Assembly (NCBI GenBank): GCA_045541135.1
Contig: JAZQIO010000088.1
Location: 1 to 64,000, forward strand
Reading direction: 5' to 3'
DNA length: 64,000 nucleotides
Origin: CAZNKU01 sp045541135
Lineage (GTDB): Bacteria; Bacillota; Clostridia; Monoglobales; Firm-18
Shown piece by piece: positions 7,888 through 14,505 of the stretch; positions within the stretch are counted from its first letter, which is position 1; each line of letters starts with the position of its first letter. The position numbers and the translations under genes were made by a program. The notes under the pieces are model-generated. The model saw only the letters and a list, made by a program, of their open reading frames with translations, searched no databases and was not told the DNA's origin.

Positions 7888-8163
7888 CTACTGCATAAGC
7901 AGAATGCACATAAGAACAAAAGTTAATATGCCTCCTGCAATAACCAGGCCTATCCACGCCTTACTTCCTTCGCCGCCACCATAAGAAGCGGTTGGAACAT
8001 ACTGAGTTTCAACTCCACTTCCCCATGCAGGCTTCATAACAGAATCCGGCATTCTGACTGCACCGCATAACCTGCATTTTCCGCCTTCATTTTCAGTCTC
8101 ACACGTACAACATACCCAACAGGTATTAACTCTTCTGTACTTTAAAAAGGTTTGGGTTTCCAT
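7888..8163 (-). CDS. Small zinc-ribbon protein with a C-terminal membrane anchor
   Basis: This 91-residue protein has a cysteine cluster CWVCCTCETENEGGKCRLCG at about residues 15-34, consistent with a RanBP2- or ribbon-type zinc finger. A glycine-rich linker follows, and a C-terminal hydrophobic segment of about 21 residues (AWIGLVIAGGILTFVLMCIL) ends the protein. It would be tail-anchored with the finger in the cytosol. It is the first gene of the operon, about 40 bases downstream of a consensus promoter, with AAAGGCGG as ribosome site. I do not recognise a named family. Confidence 0.7.
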   Translation of the reverse strand: METQTFLKYRRVNTCWVCCTCETENEGGKCRLCGAVRMPDSVMKPAWGSGVETQYVPTASYGGGEGSKAWIGLVIAGGILTFVLMCILLMQ

Positions 8164-8205
8164 TTACATATCCGCCTTTATTTTGTATGTAATAAATATA
8201 AAGTC

Positions 8206-8234
8206 ATTATATAACATAATATGACAATTGTCAA
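8206..8234 (-). promoter_or_regulatory. Promoter of the kinase/phosphatase/vWA operon, with a palindrome on the -35
   Basis: On the minus strand consensus TTGACA (8229-8234), a 17-base spacer and consensus TATAAT (8206-8211) drive the operon. A perfect 12-bp palindrome TGACAATTGTCA (8222-8233) covers the -35 and the start of the spacer. That is a likely operator for a dimeric regulator. Confidence 0.8.
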
Positions 8235-8251
8235 TCACCAGCAAAGTAAAA

Positions 8252-8292
8252 AAACTCACGGATATTGCGAAAAAAGCAACATCCGTAAGTTT
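8252..8292 (-). terminator. Terminator downstream of the PhnP-like gene
   Basis: On the minus strand an AAACT-ACGGAT-TTGC arm pairs with GCAA-ATCCGT-AGTTT and is followed by a run of seven T. It ends the leftward transcript coming from the PhnP-like hydrolase gene. Confidence 0.8.
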
Positions 8293-8298
8293 AAATAT

Positions 8299-9135
8299 TT
8301 ATTCAATATTCAATCCGTCGTATGCAACATTTACTTTATAATTTCTGTTTAAATTACCGAAGTATTCTTCCAGCTGAGCATGGTTCATTCCACGACAATC
8401 TATATGTGTAACATATATTTGCGTGTGTTCGTCAATTGTTCCGTTTTCATAAAGCTTATCCATATTTTCAACACAACGGGATAAGTCCATATGATTTGCA
8501 ACACTTTCTTCAATTGGTCTTTCCCTTGGATATGTACATTCACTGATAAAAATGTCAAGCTTATAATTTTTAAGAGAATCAAATGTTTCATCAATGTAAT
8601 AACCACTATCTACACCGTAGTATAAAATTCTGCCATCCGTAAGCTTAACAATATAGTTTGCAGAGTACTTTTCAACATTTGTTGAATGCATACCTTTAAG
8701 TGGTGTTATTTCCAAGCCGCTAATGTTATATGTTTTGCCAAACTCAAGCTTTTTGAATATAACATTTGCTTCATTACCATACTTTTCAAATATATAATCA
8801 AAAGCCTCATCTGCAAAATATACATTAACCGGTTTTTCGGGCATTTTGGCACCTATTCTTCTTGACCAGAAAAAGCGATGATTAAAATGGTCTGCATGTG
8901 TATGTGTGAACAAAAAATGCTCTACATCGTAAAGATCATCCTGTAATTTTGCAGCAGTTGATACGTAATCTTCACCGATGTCTATCATTACATTTTTATC
9001 TATTCTGAATGCAGAGCGTGAGCGAAATTCCTTACCTCCTACCAAACGTGCATTTTCACATACGGGGCATTTACAAAATGGTGAAGGAACACCTGTTCCC
9101 CCGCTTGTGCCCCAGAATCTTAACGGTTTATACAT
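8299..9135 (-). CDS. PhnP-like metallo-beta-lactamase-fold phosphodiesterase
   Basis: This 278-residue protein has the metallo-beta-lactamase fold. The zinc motif HTHADH is at 78-83, with IDIGEDY just before it and further metal histidines near the C-terminus (THIDCRGMNH). The N-terminal GTSGGTGVPSPF followed by CKCPVC (21-26) is the PhnP-type pattern. PhnP itself opens cyclic phosphoribosyl phosphate during phosphonate breakdown, but no other phn gene is seen, so another cyclic or small phosphodiester is likely. It starts 2 bp after the stop of a GDPD gene, and the two are surely cotranscribed. A shared role in phosphodiester turnover is inference. Confidence 0.8.
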   Translation of the reverse strand: MYKPLRFWGTSGGTGVPSPFCKCPVCENARLVGGKEFRSRSAFRIDKNVMIDIGEDYVSTAAKLQDDLYDVEHFLFTHTHADHFNHRFFWSRRIGAKMPEKPVNVYFADEAFDYIFEKYGNEANVIFKKLEFGKTYNISGLEITPLKGMHSTNVEKYSANYIVKLTDGRILYYGVDSGYYIDETFDSLKNYKLDIFISECTYPRERPIEESVANHMDLSRCVENMDKLYENGTIDEHTQIYVTHIDCRGMNHAQLEEYFGNLNRNYKVNVAYDGLNIE

Positions 9136-9137
9136 AA

Positions 9138-9845
9138 TTATTCAGCACCTTTCATATATTCAGTAAGTTTATCAGGAAAATTAACAGTCATACCTCCAAC
9201 GCCGTTATCGTAAGCCATTTTCATAATATCGATATTTTCAACACCCCATGCGCGTACCGAAAAGCCCATATTTTTCCACTGTTTAATTTTTTCAGCTGTT
9301 GCTTCAACAGCTTTAGGACAAATCTGTTCTATCCCAATAGCTTTCATTTCCTTAATTTTATCTTCATCAAAATCAACCTGAAGCCAGCCCGTCATTTGTT
9401 CCGGACAGAGTTTTTTTACACCCTTTATATTTTCTAATTCAAAAGATGTAATGATTACCTTATCTTTCAAGCCATATTTATTTATTAAACCAAGAACATC
9501 TGCCTCGATATTTCTTACTTTAAGTTCTATAGCAAAGGTAAGTTCCATAAAACCGAAATATTTAAGGAAATCGTCAAATAAAACTATAATATCACTCTTA
9601 TTATATTCATAATTATGTACTCTGAATTGCAAAAGTTCTTCGTAGGTATAGTCTGCAATACTTCCCGGTTTACCGGTTACTCTTTCCAAAGTATCATCGT
9701 GAAACAAAACCAATTTACCGTCTTTTGTTTTCTGTACATCCGTTTCAATACCATTTGCTCCCATTTGAAGTCCTGTGTAAAAAGAACTCATGGTATTTTC
9801 GGGCATATATTCACTGGCACCTCTATGGGCATAATTAACAAACAT
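9138..9845 (-). CDS. Glycerophosphodiester phosphodiesterase (GDPD)
   Basis: This 235-residue single-domain GDPD starts MFVNYAHRGASEYMPENTM. It keeps the catalytic H7-R8-G9, the ETDVQ metal ligands and LVLFHDDTLERVTGKPG. It would hydrolyse glycerophosphodiesters to glycerol-3-phosphate plus alcohol. The start at 9845 is chosen over an upstream ATG in the same frame because it has its own GGAGC site and gives the standard family N-terminus. No signal peptide is seen, so it acts in the cytosol. It is the second GDPD in the window and resembles the N-terminal half of the fusion protein at 1292-2878. It sits 13 bp after the FrhB-like gene and 2 bp before the PhnP-like gene. Confidence 0.87.
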   Translation of the reverse strand: MFVNYAHRGASEYMPENTMSSFYTGLQMGANGIETDVQKTKDGKLVLFHDDTLERVTGKPGSIADYTYEELLQFRVHNYEYNKSDIIVLFDDFLKYFGFMELTFAIELKVRNIEADVLGLINKYGLKDKVIITSFELENIKGVKKLCPEQMTGWLQVDFDEDKIKEMKAIGIEQICPKAVEATAEKIKQWKNMGFSVRAWGVENIDIMKMAYDNGVGGMTVNFPDKLTEYMKGAE

Positions 9846-9858
9846 AGTAAAGCTCCTT

Positions 9859-10974
9859 TTAAAACTCGGTATCAAAATATTTTTTAAACACATACTTAAA
9901 TCCATGTTCTGCATAATCCTTTAGACATTCGTCAAATACAGGACTCATTCCACCTTTACCTGAAAGGTTAGGTCTTACAGCTGTGTCATAAGGCATAGCT
10001 TCCCACTGCATCTGGTCTTTTATTCTGTCAAATGCCTTTCTACCCTTTTCGGTAGACACAAACATTTTTGAAAGACCTGCGTAAGGGTTAATTTTACAGT
10101 CTGTATCTTCTATCTTCCAGTAATCACCGATTGAAATATCTGTATAACGTTTCATATAAGCATAAGGGCAAGTGTTACAGCTTGTTCTTGTATAATGCTT
10201 ACTGCTGAACATTCTTCTGTAAGGGTCATCATTTGTAGGTACAATATACGTTTTTGATTCATCCTCGAATTCTATGCGTACAAACTTATTACCCCAGCCG
10301 TCTGTTTTATCTCTGAAGTCAAAGAATTTAACCTTCGAGCCATTCTTTTCTTCAAGAATATCAATATATTCAGCAAACATCTTTGGCGGTGTAGCTCCGT
10401 AACAAATAAGTGCCACCGACAAAAGATTGTCATAATCTTTTCCGAGATAGCCATATAGCCCCGCAAGTTGACAAGGTGTACCGCTGTATAAAACCTCTCT
10501 TCCCTCATCAAGATATTTTTTAGCTTCTTTATATGTATATTCAGGATTACTCTGGACATATTTGGAACATCTTATGGGCTCCATTTCCTCCATTGTTTCA
10601 GCCTTTATATGCTTTACAACCATATTTTCGTCATATGCGGCACCGTAAACAACACCACCTCTTGAAAGAACATCCTTTGCAAGCAGGTAGAACATACCGC
10701 CTGACGTACTTCGTGATGTTGCTTCATCATCACCTTGTGAAGCATATATATCCATTTCCTTATCTGCAAAAGTTTCAGGTTTAAAGCTTGTGTCGTTATA
10801 CTGACATTTTTTCTGACAAAGCCCGCATCCTATACATTTTTCCTGATCTATAACAGGATATAAATATCCGTCTTCAGCATACTCCATTGTAATAGCCTGC
10901 TTGGGGCATACATTCATACAAGCTGCGCAACCCGAGCATTTACTTTTATTTTCATAAACACTTTCCAATGTCAC
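9859..10974 (-). CDS. FrhB-like iron-sulfur oxidoreductase (F420 hydrogenase beta-subunit family)
   Basis: This 371-residue protein has two N-terminal 4Fe-4S ferredoxin motifs, with cysteines at 13, 16, 19, 23 and 47, 50, 53, 57. The coenzyme F420 hydrogenase/dehydrogenase beta-subunit domains follow, with FSGTPCQ-like SGTPCQLAGL near 165 and a CNTCPYA cluster near 265. In bacteria such proteins are flavin- and Fe-S-containing reductases. They often lie in polysaccharide or glycolipid loci, and their partners are mostly unknown. It uses a GTG start 6 bases after a strong GGAGGTGA site that is also the 3' arm of a hairpin. Neighbours are a small alarmone synthetase upstream and a GDPD downstream. 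Confidence 0.8.
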   Translation of the reverse strand: MTLESVYENKSKCSGCAACMNVCPKQAITMEYAEDGYLYPVIDQEKCIGCGLCQKKCQYNDTSFKPETFADKEMDIYASQGDDEATSRSTSGGMFYLLAKDVLSRGGVVYGAAYDENMVVKHIKAETMEEMEPIRCSKYVQSNPEYTYKEAKKYLDEGREVLYSGTPCQLAGLYGYLGKDYDNLLSVALICYGATPPKMFAEYIDILEEKNGSKVKFFDFRDKTDGWGNKFVRIEFEDESKTYIVPTNDDPYRRMFSSKHYTRTSCNTCPYAYMKRYTDISIGDYWKIEDTDCKINPYAGLSKMFVSTEKGRKAFDRIKDQMQWEAMPYDTAVRPNLSGKGGMSPVFDECLKDYAEHGFKYVFKKYFDTEF

Positions 10975-10980
10975 AAAAAA

Positions 10981-11013
10981 TCACCTCCGTAACATTATAT
11001 ATCACAGAGGTGA
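10981..11013 (-). promoter_or_regulatory. Terminator-like hairpin that contains the ribosome site of the FrhB-like gene
   Basis: On the minus strand TCACCTC (11007-11013) can pair with GAGGTGA (10981-10987). The second arm is the Shine-Dalgarno site, and six T follow directly before the GTG start at 10974. The structure could act as a weak terminator after the alarmone synthetase gene, or could mask the ribosome site. The loop is long (19 bases), so stability is uncertain. Confidence 0.5.
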
Positions 11014-11018
11014 AAAAA

Positions 11019-11678
11019 TCAAGAGTTAGATATCCTTTTATTTATGTTCTGCATTTTGTTGTCTGTTTTCGCAATTATATCTGCACAAAGTCTGAGTTCA
11101 TCAAAAATTTCATCGGCATTTGCAATATCTTTTTTGTATCTCATTTTATGCTCAAGACTTGCCCAAAAGTCCATGGCAATAGTTCTAAGCTGAACCTCTA
11201 CCCTCATACATTGCTTACGGTTTGTAAAGAAAACAGGAACTTCAACAATCATATGATAACTGCGATAGCCGTTTTCCTTAGGATTTTTAATATAGTCCTT
11301 AATTTCAATAAGCTTAACATCATCCTGACTTGCAAGCATATGTGCAACCTCATAAATATCATCTATAAAGGAACATATAACCCTTATACCCGCTACGTCA
11401 TTTATATTTTCAAGTACAGATTCTATACTTATCGGAAAATCTTTTCTGTATAGCTTTTCAATTATGCTTTCAGGTGACTTAATACGGCTTTTAATCATTT
11501 CTATTGGATTTCGGTTATGCATTGTAGAAAGCTCGTCATTTAAAATTTCAAACTTAGTCTGCACCTCTTTTATGGCACAGTTATACATCATCATAAACTG
11601 TCTGAACTTATTAAATTCACCGAATGCCGCTTCTATTTTTTCAATTTTTTGTTGTTCTAATTCAAAACGCTCTGCCAT
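11019..11678 (-). CDS. Small alarmone synthetase, RelQ/YjbM type ((p)ppGpp synthetase)
   Basis: This protein of about 219 residues is a stand-alone RelA/SpoT synthetase domain without the hydrolase or regulatory domains of long RelA. It transfers pyrophosphate from ATP to GDP or GTP. Motifs are DVAGIRVIC, KENGYRSYHMIVEVP and VEVQLRTIAMDFWASLEHK, the last of which binds the guanine nucleotide. The start at 11678 is chosen because it follows AGAGGT; the upstream in-frame ATG at 11705 has none. It probably begins the leftward operon with the FrhB-like protein and the phosphodiesterases, which would link this cluster to stress or starvation. Confidence 0.87.
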   Translation of the reverse strand: MAERFELEQQKIEKIEAAFGEFNKFRQFMMMYNCAIKEVQTKFEILNDELSTMHNRNPIEMIKSRIKSPESIIEKLYRKDFPISIESVLENINDVAGIRVICSFIDDIYEVAHMLASQDDVKLIEIKDYIKNPKENGYRSYHMIVEVPVFFTNRKQCMRVEVQLRTIAMDFWASLEHKMRYKKDIANADEIFDELRLCADIIAKTDNKMQNINKRISNS

Positions 11679-11775
11679 TTTTCTACCTCTTTTTTTAAAT
11701 TTCAACTTAATTATAACATTTTTTTAATTTAAGTCAATAACATTATTAAAGATTAATATTTTCTTTACAAAAATG

Positions 11776-11804
11776 TTGACAAACAAAAAAACAGGTAGTA
11801 TAAT
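11776..11804 (+). promoter_or_regulatory. Consensus promoter of the riboswitch-exchanger transcript
   Basis: Perfect TTGACA (11776-11781), a 17-base spacer and perfect TATAAT (11799-11804). Transcription should begin near 11811, just before the riboswitch. Confidence 0.9.
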
Positions 11805-11812
11805 TTAATATG

Positions 11813-11908
11813 TAAAAGGGAGTAGTTGGCACCCAAACGGTGTTGAAATAATCGTCATCACTGTTGCTATATGCAGCACGGTTTTTCATTAAATAACAAG
11901 ACTTTTAT
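11813..11908 (+). ncRNA. yybP-ykoY family Mn2+ riboswitch
   Basis: The sequence has the family hallmarks in order. First comes AAAAGGGAGTAG (11814-11825), close to the conserved AAAGGGGAGUAG. A first helix follows, then CGTCATCA (11853-11860), matching the conserved GUCGUCA/CGUCAUCA loop strand. Last is AACAAGACTTTT (11895-11906), matching GCAAGACCUUU, whose CTTTT pairs with the 5' AAAAG to close helix P1. Known members sense Mn2+ and raise expression of metal exporters. The 3' strand of P1 is also the first arm of the following terminator, so ligand binding should prevent termination. It lies 60-160 bases ahead of a cation exchanger gene, which fits well. Confidence 0.88.
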
Positions 11909-11944
11909 TGATTATTAAAATCAATAGGGGTCTTGTATTTTTTT
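11896..11944 (+). terminator. Riboswitch expression-platform terminator
   Basis: A stem of 18 consecutive pairs (11896-11913 with 11919-11936, including a few G-T pairs) with a five-base loop is followed by a run of T to 11944. Its first arm overlaps the P1 strand of the riboswitch (11896-11906), which makes the two structures mutually exclusive. Confidence 0.88.
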
Positions 11945-11975
11945 ATCCCGTTGATAGAAACAGGAGGATTATTTT

Positions 11976-12935
11976 ATGGAGTACGTTTGGTTAATTTTGG
12001 GATTTGTGTTACTTATTAAAGGCGCAGACTGGTTTGTAGACGGTGCATCGGCTCTTTCTAAAAAGTTCGGCATTCCATCTGTTGTTATCGGTCTTACTGT
12101 TGTTGCATTCGGTACATCTTTGCCTGAAGCATCGGTTAGTATTTCTGCAGCATTAACACAAAACAGCGGTATTTCTGTAGGTAATGTTGTAGGCTCTAAC
12201 ATTTTTAACCTATTGGTTGTTGCAGGTGCCAGTGCTGTTTTATGCCCTATTTCTGTTAACAAATCAATTATCAAAAAAGATATGCCTTATTCATTGTTAC
12301 TTGCATTGGCACTGTTATTCTTAACTTTCAGTATATTCCCGGGCTCTGCAGAAGATAATGTAATCACAAGAGCAGACGGTATGATTTTATTGCTTTTCTT
12401 TGCTGTGTTTATGTTTTACACTGTTAGTTCTGCATTGTCAGCACCCGCACCGGAAGAAAACAACAATGAAAAAATTATGCCTGTATGGCAACAGCTGTTG
12501 TTTATTGCAAGTGGTCTTGCAGGAATATGCTTTGGCGGTAACCGAGTTGTTGCAGGTGCAACTGAAATTGCAAGAACATTTGGTTTAAGTGAAAGTCTTA
12601 TTGGTCTTACAATTGTTGCTATAGGTACTTCACTTCCGGAACTGGTTACATCAATAGTTGCTGCTAAAAAAGGTGAAAGTGATATTGCTATAGGTAACGT
12701 TATTGGCTCTAATATCTTTAACATTGCATTTATTCTTGGTGTTTCCTCTTTAATTACTCCTATAGCAATCTATACACAGGATATATTCAATTCAATGTAT
12801 GATATTATTATATTGGCTATTGTAACATTAATTTGTTTTATTCCGATTGTAAAAATAAAGAAAATTTCCAGAACTGTAGGTGGCGTAATGGTTATTGCCT
12901 ATATTGCATATACAGTTTATATTATGATGAGATAG
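11976..12935 (+). CDS. CaCA-family cation exchanger (YrbG-like), copy 1
   Basis: This 319-residue membrane protein has about ten hydrophobic segments and the two alpha repeats of the Ca2+/cation antiporter family. Alpha-1 is at about 41-60 (VVAFGTSLPEASVSISAAL) and alpha-2 near 208-225 (VAIGTSLPELVTSIVAA). Each repeat is followed by GNVVGSN or GNVIGSN. Such proteins expel Ca2+ or other divalent metals in exchange for Na+ or H+. An Mn2+-type riboswitch in the leader suggests that manganese export is the physiological job here, which is inference. The start follows CAGGAGG. A near-identical paralogue follows 51 bp downstream. Confidence 0.88.
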   Translation: MEYVWLILGFVLLIKGADWFVDGASALSKKFGIPSVVIGLTVVAFGTSLPEASVSISAALTQNSGISVGNVVGSNIFNLLVVAGASAVLCPISVNKSIIKKDMPYSLLLALALLFLTFSIFPGSAEDNVITRADGMILLLFFAVFMFYTVSSALSAPAPEENNNEKIMPVWQQLLFIASGLAGICFGGNRVVAGATEIARTFGLSESLIGLTIVAIGTSLPELVTSIVAAKKGESDIAIGNVIGSNIFNIAFILGVSSLITPIAIYTQDIFNSMYDIIILAIVTLICFIPIVKIKKISRTVGGVMVIAYIAYTVYIMMR

Positions 12936-12986
12936 CATTATAATATAATTTAATAAATACAATTTAATAAATTCAGGAGGTAAAAA

Positions 12987-13946
12987 ATGGAATATTTATG
13001 GTTAATTTTAGGCTTTATTTTGCTTATTAAGGGGGCAGACTGGTTTGTAGACGGTGCATCTGCACTTTCTAAAAAATTCGGAATTCCATCTGTTGTTATC
13101 GGTCTTACAGTAGTTGCATTTGGCACATCTTTGCCGGAAGCATCAGTAAGTATTTCAGCAGCATTAAGTCAAAGCAGCGGTATATCAATTGGTAATGTTG
13201 TAGGCTCTAACCTATTCAATCTTTTGGTTGTGGCAGGTGCAAGTGCAGTTTTTTGTCCTATCAGAGTGGATAAATCAATTATAAAGAAAGATATGCCATT
13301 TTCCTTTATAATTACTCTTGCTATTCTTTTCCTTAGTTTCAGCATATTTCCATCCGCACCCGCTGACAACATCATTTCAAGAGCTGACGGTATGATTTTA
13401 TTACTATTTTTTACAATATTTATGTTCTATACTGTTCGTTCCGCTTTGGCAGCTCCTGCTCCTGAAGAGAACAAAAACGAAAAAATTATGCCTTTGTGGC
13501 AACAGTTTATATTTATAGTTATTGGTATTGCAGGAATTGCTATCGGTGGTAACAGAACTGTTGAAGGTGCAAAGGTTATTGCAAGCAATTTTGGTATGTC
13601 CGATAGTCTTATCGGTCTTACAATTGTTGCAATCGGTACATCTCTTCCTGAACTTGTTACTTCAATAGTAGCCGCAAGAAAAGGCGAAAGTGATATTGCT
13701 ATCGGCAATGTTATTGGTTCAAACATATTCAACATTTTGTTTGTACTTGGTGTATCATCTGTAATAACACCTATTGTTATAAACCAGGCTGATGTTATAA
13801 ACTCAATGTATGACATTATTTTAGTTGCTCTTGCAACATTGCTGGTTTATATACCAATTGTTAAAACAAAGAAAATTTCAAGACCTGTCGGTGCGGTAAT
13901 GCTCATTGCATACATCATATATACAGCATACATTATAATGAGATAA
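12987..13946 (+). CDS. CaCA-family cation exchanger (YrbG-like), copy 2
   Basis: This 319-residue paralogue has the same length as the preceding gene and, by eye, about three quarters identical residues. Both alpha repeats and both GN-V-GSN motifs are intact. Differences are concentrated in the transmembrane segments between the repeats and at the C-terminal half, for example FVLGVSSVITPIVINQADV. No promoter is evident in the 51-bp gap, so it should depend on the riboswitch transcript. Its own AGGAGG site precedes the ATG. A tandem duplication with some divergence could give different metal preference or a hetero-oligomer. The terminator at 13951-13979 closes the transcript. Confidence 0.88.
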   Translation: MEYLWLILGFILLIKGADWFVDGASALSKKFGIPSVVIGLTVVAFGTSLPEASVSISAALSQSSGISIGNVVGSNLFNLLVVAGASAVFCPIRVDKSIIKKDMPFSFIITLAILFLSFSIFPSAPADNIISRADGMILLLFFTIFMFYTVRSALAAPAPEENKNEKIMPLWQQFIFIVIGIAGIAIGGNRTVEGAKVIASNFGMSDSLIGLTIVAIGTSLPELVTSIVAARKGESDIAIGNVIGSNIFNILFVLGVSSVITPIVINQADVINSMYDIILVALATLLVYIPIVKTKKISRPVGAVMLIAYIIYTAYIIMR

Positions 13947-13950
13947 GGAA

Positions 13951-13979
13951 AAATCCCACAGATTTAATCTGTGGGATTT
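13951..13979. terminator. Bidirectional terminator after the exchanger pair
   Basis: A perfect 13-bp stem AAATCCCACAGAT (13951-13963) with its complement (13967-13979) has a 3-base loop and seven T on the + strand. The stop codon of the convergent peptidoglycan-binding gene lies in the loop, so the structure ends transcripts from both sides. Confidence 0.88.
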
Positions 13980-14494
13980 ATTTTTTTGGCTATGCTTGAC
14001 GTATACAAATTTGCTATATTGTTATATGTTTGGGTGTCTATAACCCCCGTAGGTTCAAGTCCGGTAATTGTTTGAACAAATATAACTGCATCTACGGAAT
14101 TTTCATCATGCTTACCGGTTATGTTTACACCGGGTGAATTTGGATATTCAAGAAATATTGCATAAAGCATTGCCTGAACAACATATAATTCAGAAAGTTC
14201 CTCCCCCGCTTCTATATACACCCTTTTTCCGAACACAGGAAAAGTAATGGGAATAACATATATTTTTTCAAGCTCGTTATTTACATCTCTTATTTTTTGC
14301 CAGGTTGCACTGTCCGCCTCACCTGTTGGTTGTAATCCATATGCTTTCTGAAATGAAATTACACTATCCCTTGTATTTTCGTTAAAGATACCATCAGGTA
14401 TAACAGGCAGTACATCCTCTACATAATATGATATATTTCTAAGCATACTTTGCAAGCCACGTACAGGCTTTGCATCTGTATTTTCCACAATCAT
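13964..14494 (-). CDS. Peptidoglycan-binding-domain protein, two repeats
   Basis: This 176-residue protein is made of two PG_binding_1-type repeats, at about residues 8-70 (with FNENTRDSVISFQKAYGLQ and ADSATWQKI) and 85-160 (ENSVDAVIFVQTITGLEPTG and DTQTYNNI). These three-helix modules bind cell-wall muropeptides. No signal peptide and no catalytic domain are present. It is the last gene of a three-gene operon, starting 11 bp after the SpoIID-like gene, with AGGAGGTG as ribosome site. The lack of an export signal fits a protein that acts inside the mother cell on the forespore coat or cortex, but this is inference. Confidence 0.75.
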   Translation of the reverse strand: MIVENTDAKPVRGLQSMLRNISYYVEDVLPVIPDGIFNENTRDSVISFQKAYGLQPTGEADSATWQKIRDVNNELEKIYVIPITFPVFGKRVYIEAGEELSELYVVQAMLYAIFLEYPNSPGVNITGKHDENSVDAVIFVQTITGLEPTGVIDTQTYNNIANLYTSSIAKKINPTD

Positions 14495-14505
14495 ACATAC
14501 ACCTC

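Noticed and set aside
8299..9135. Assignment to phosphonate breakdown (phnP)
   Set aside because: The domain is PhnP-like, but no C-P lyase gene is present nearby, so the symbol was not used.
13451..13816. Long minus-strand open frames opposite the exchanger genes
   Set aside because: They mirror the codon pattern of the clear membrane-protein genes on the + strand and have no ribosome site or recognisable product.
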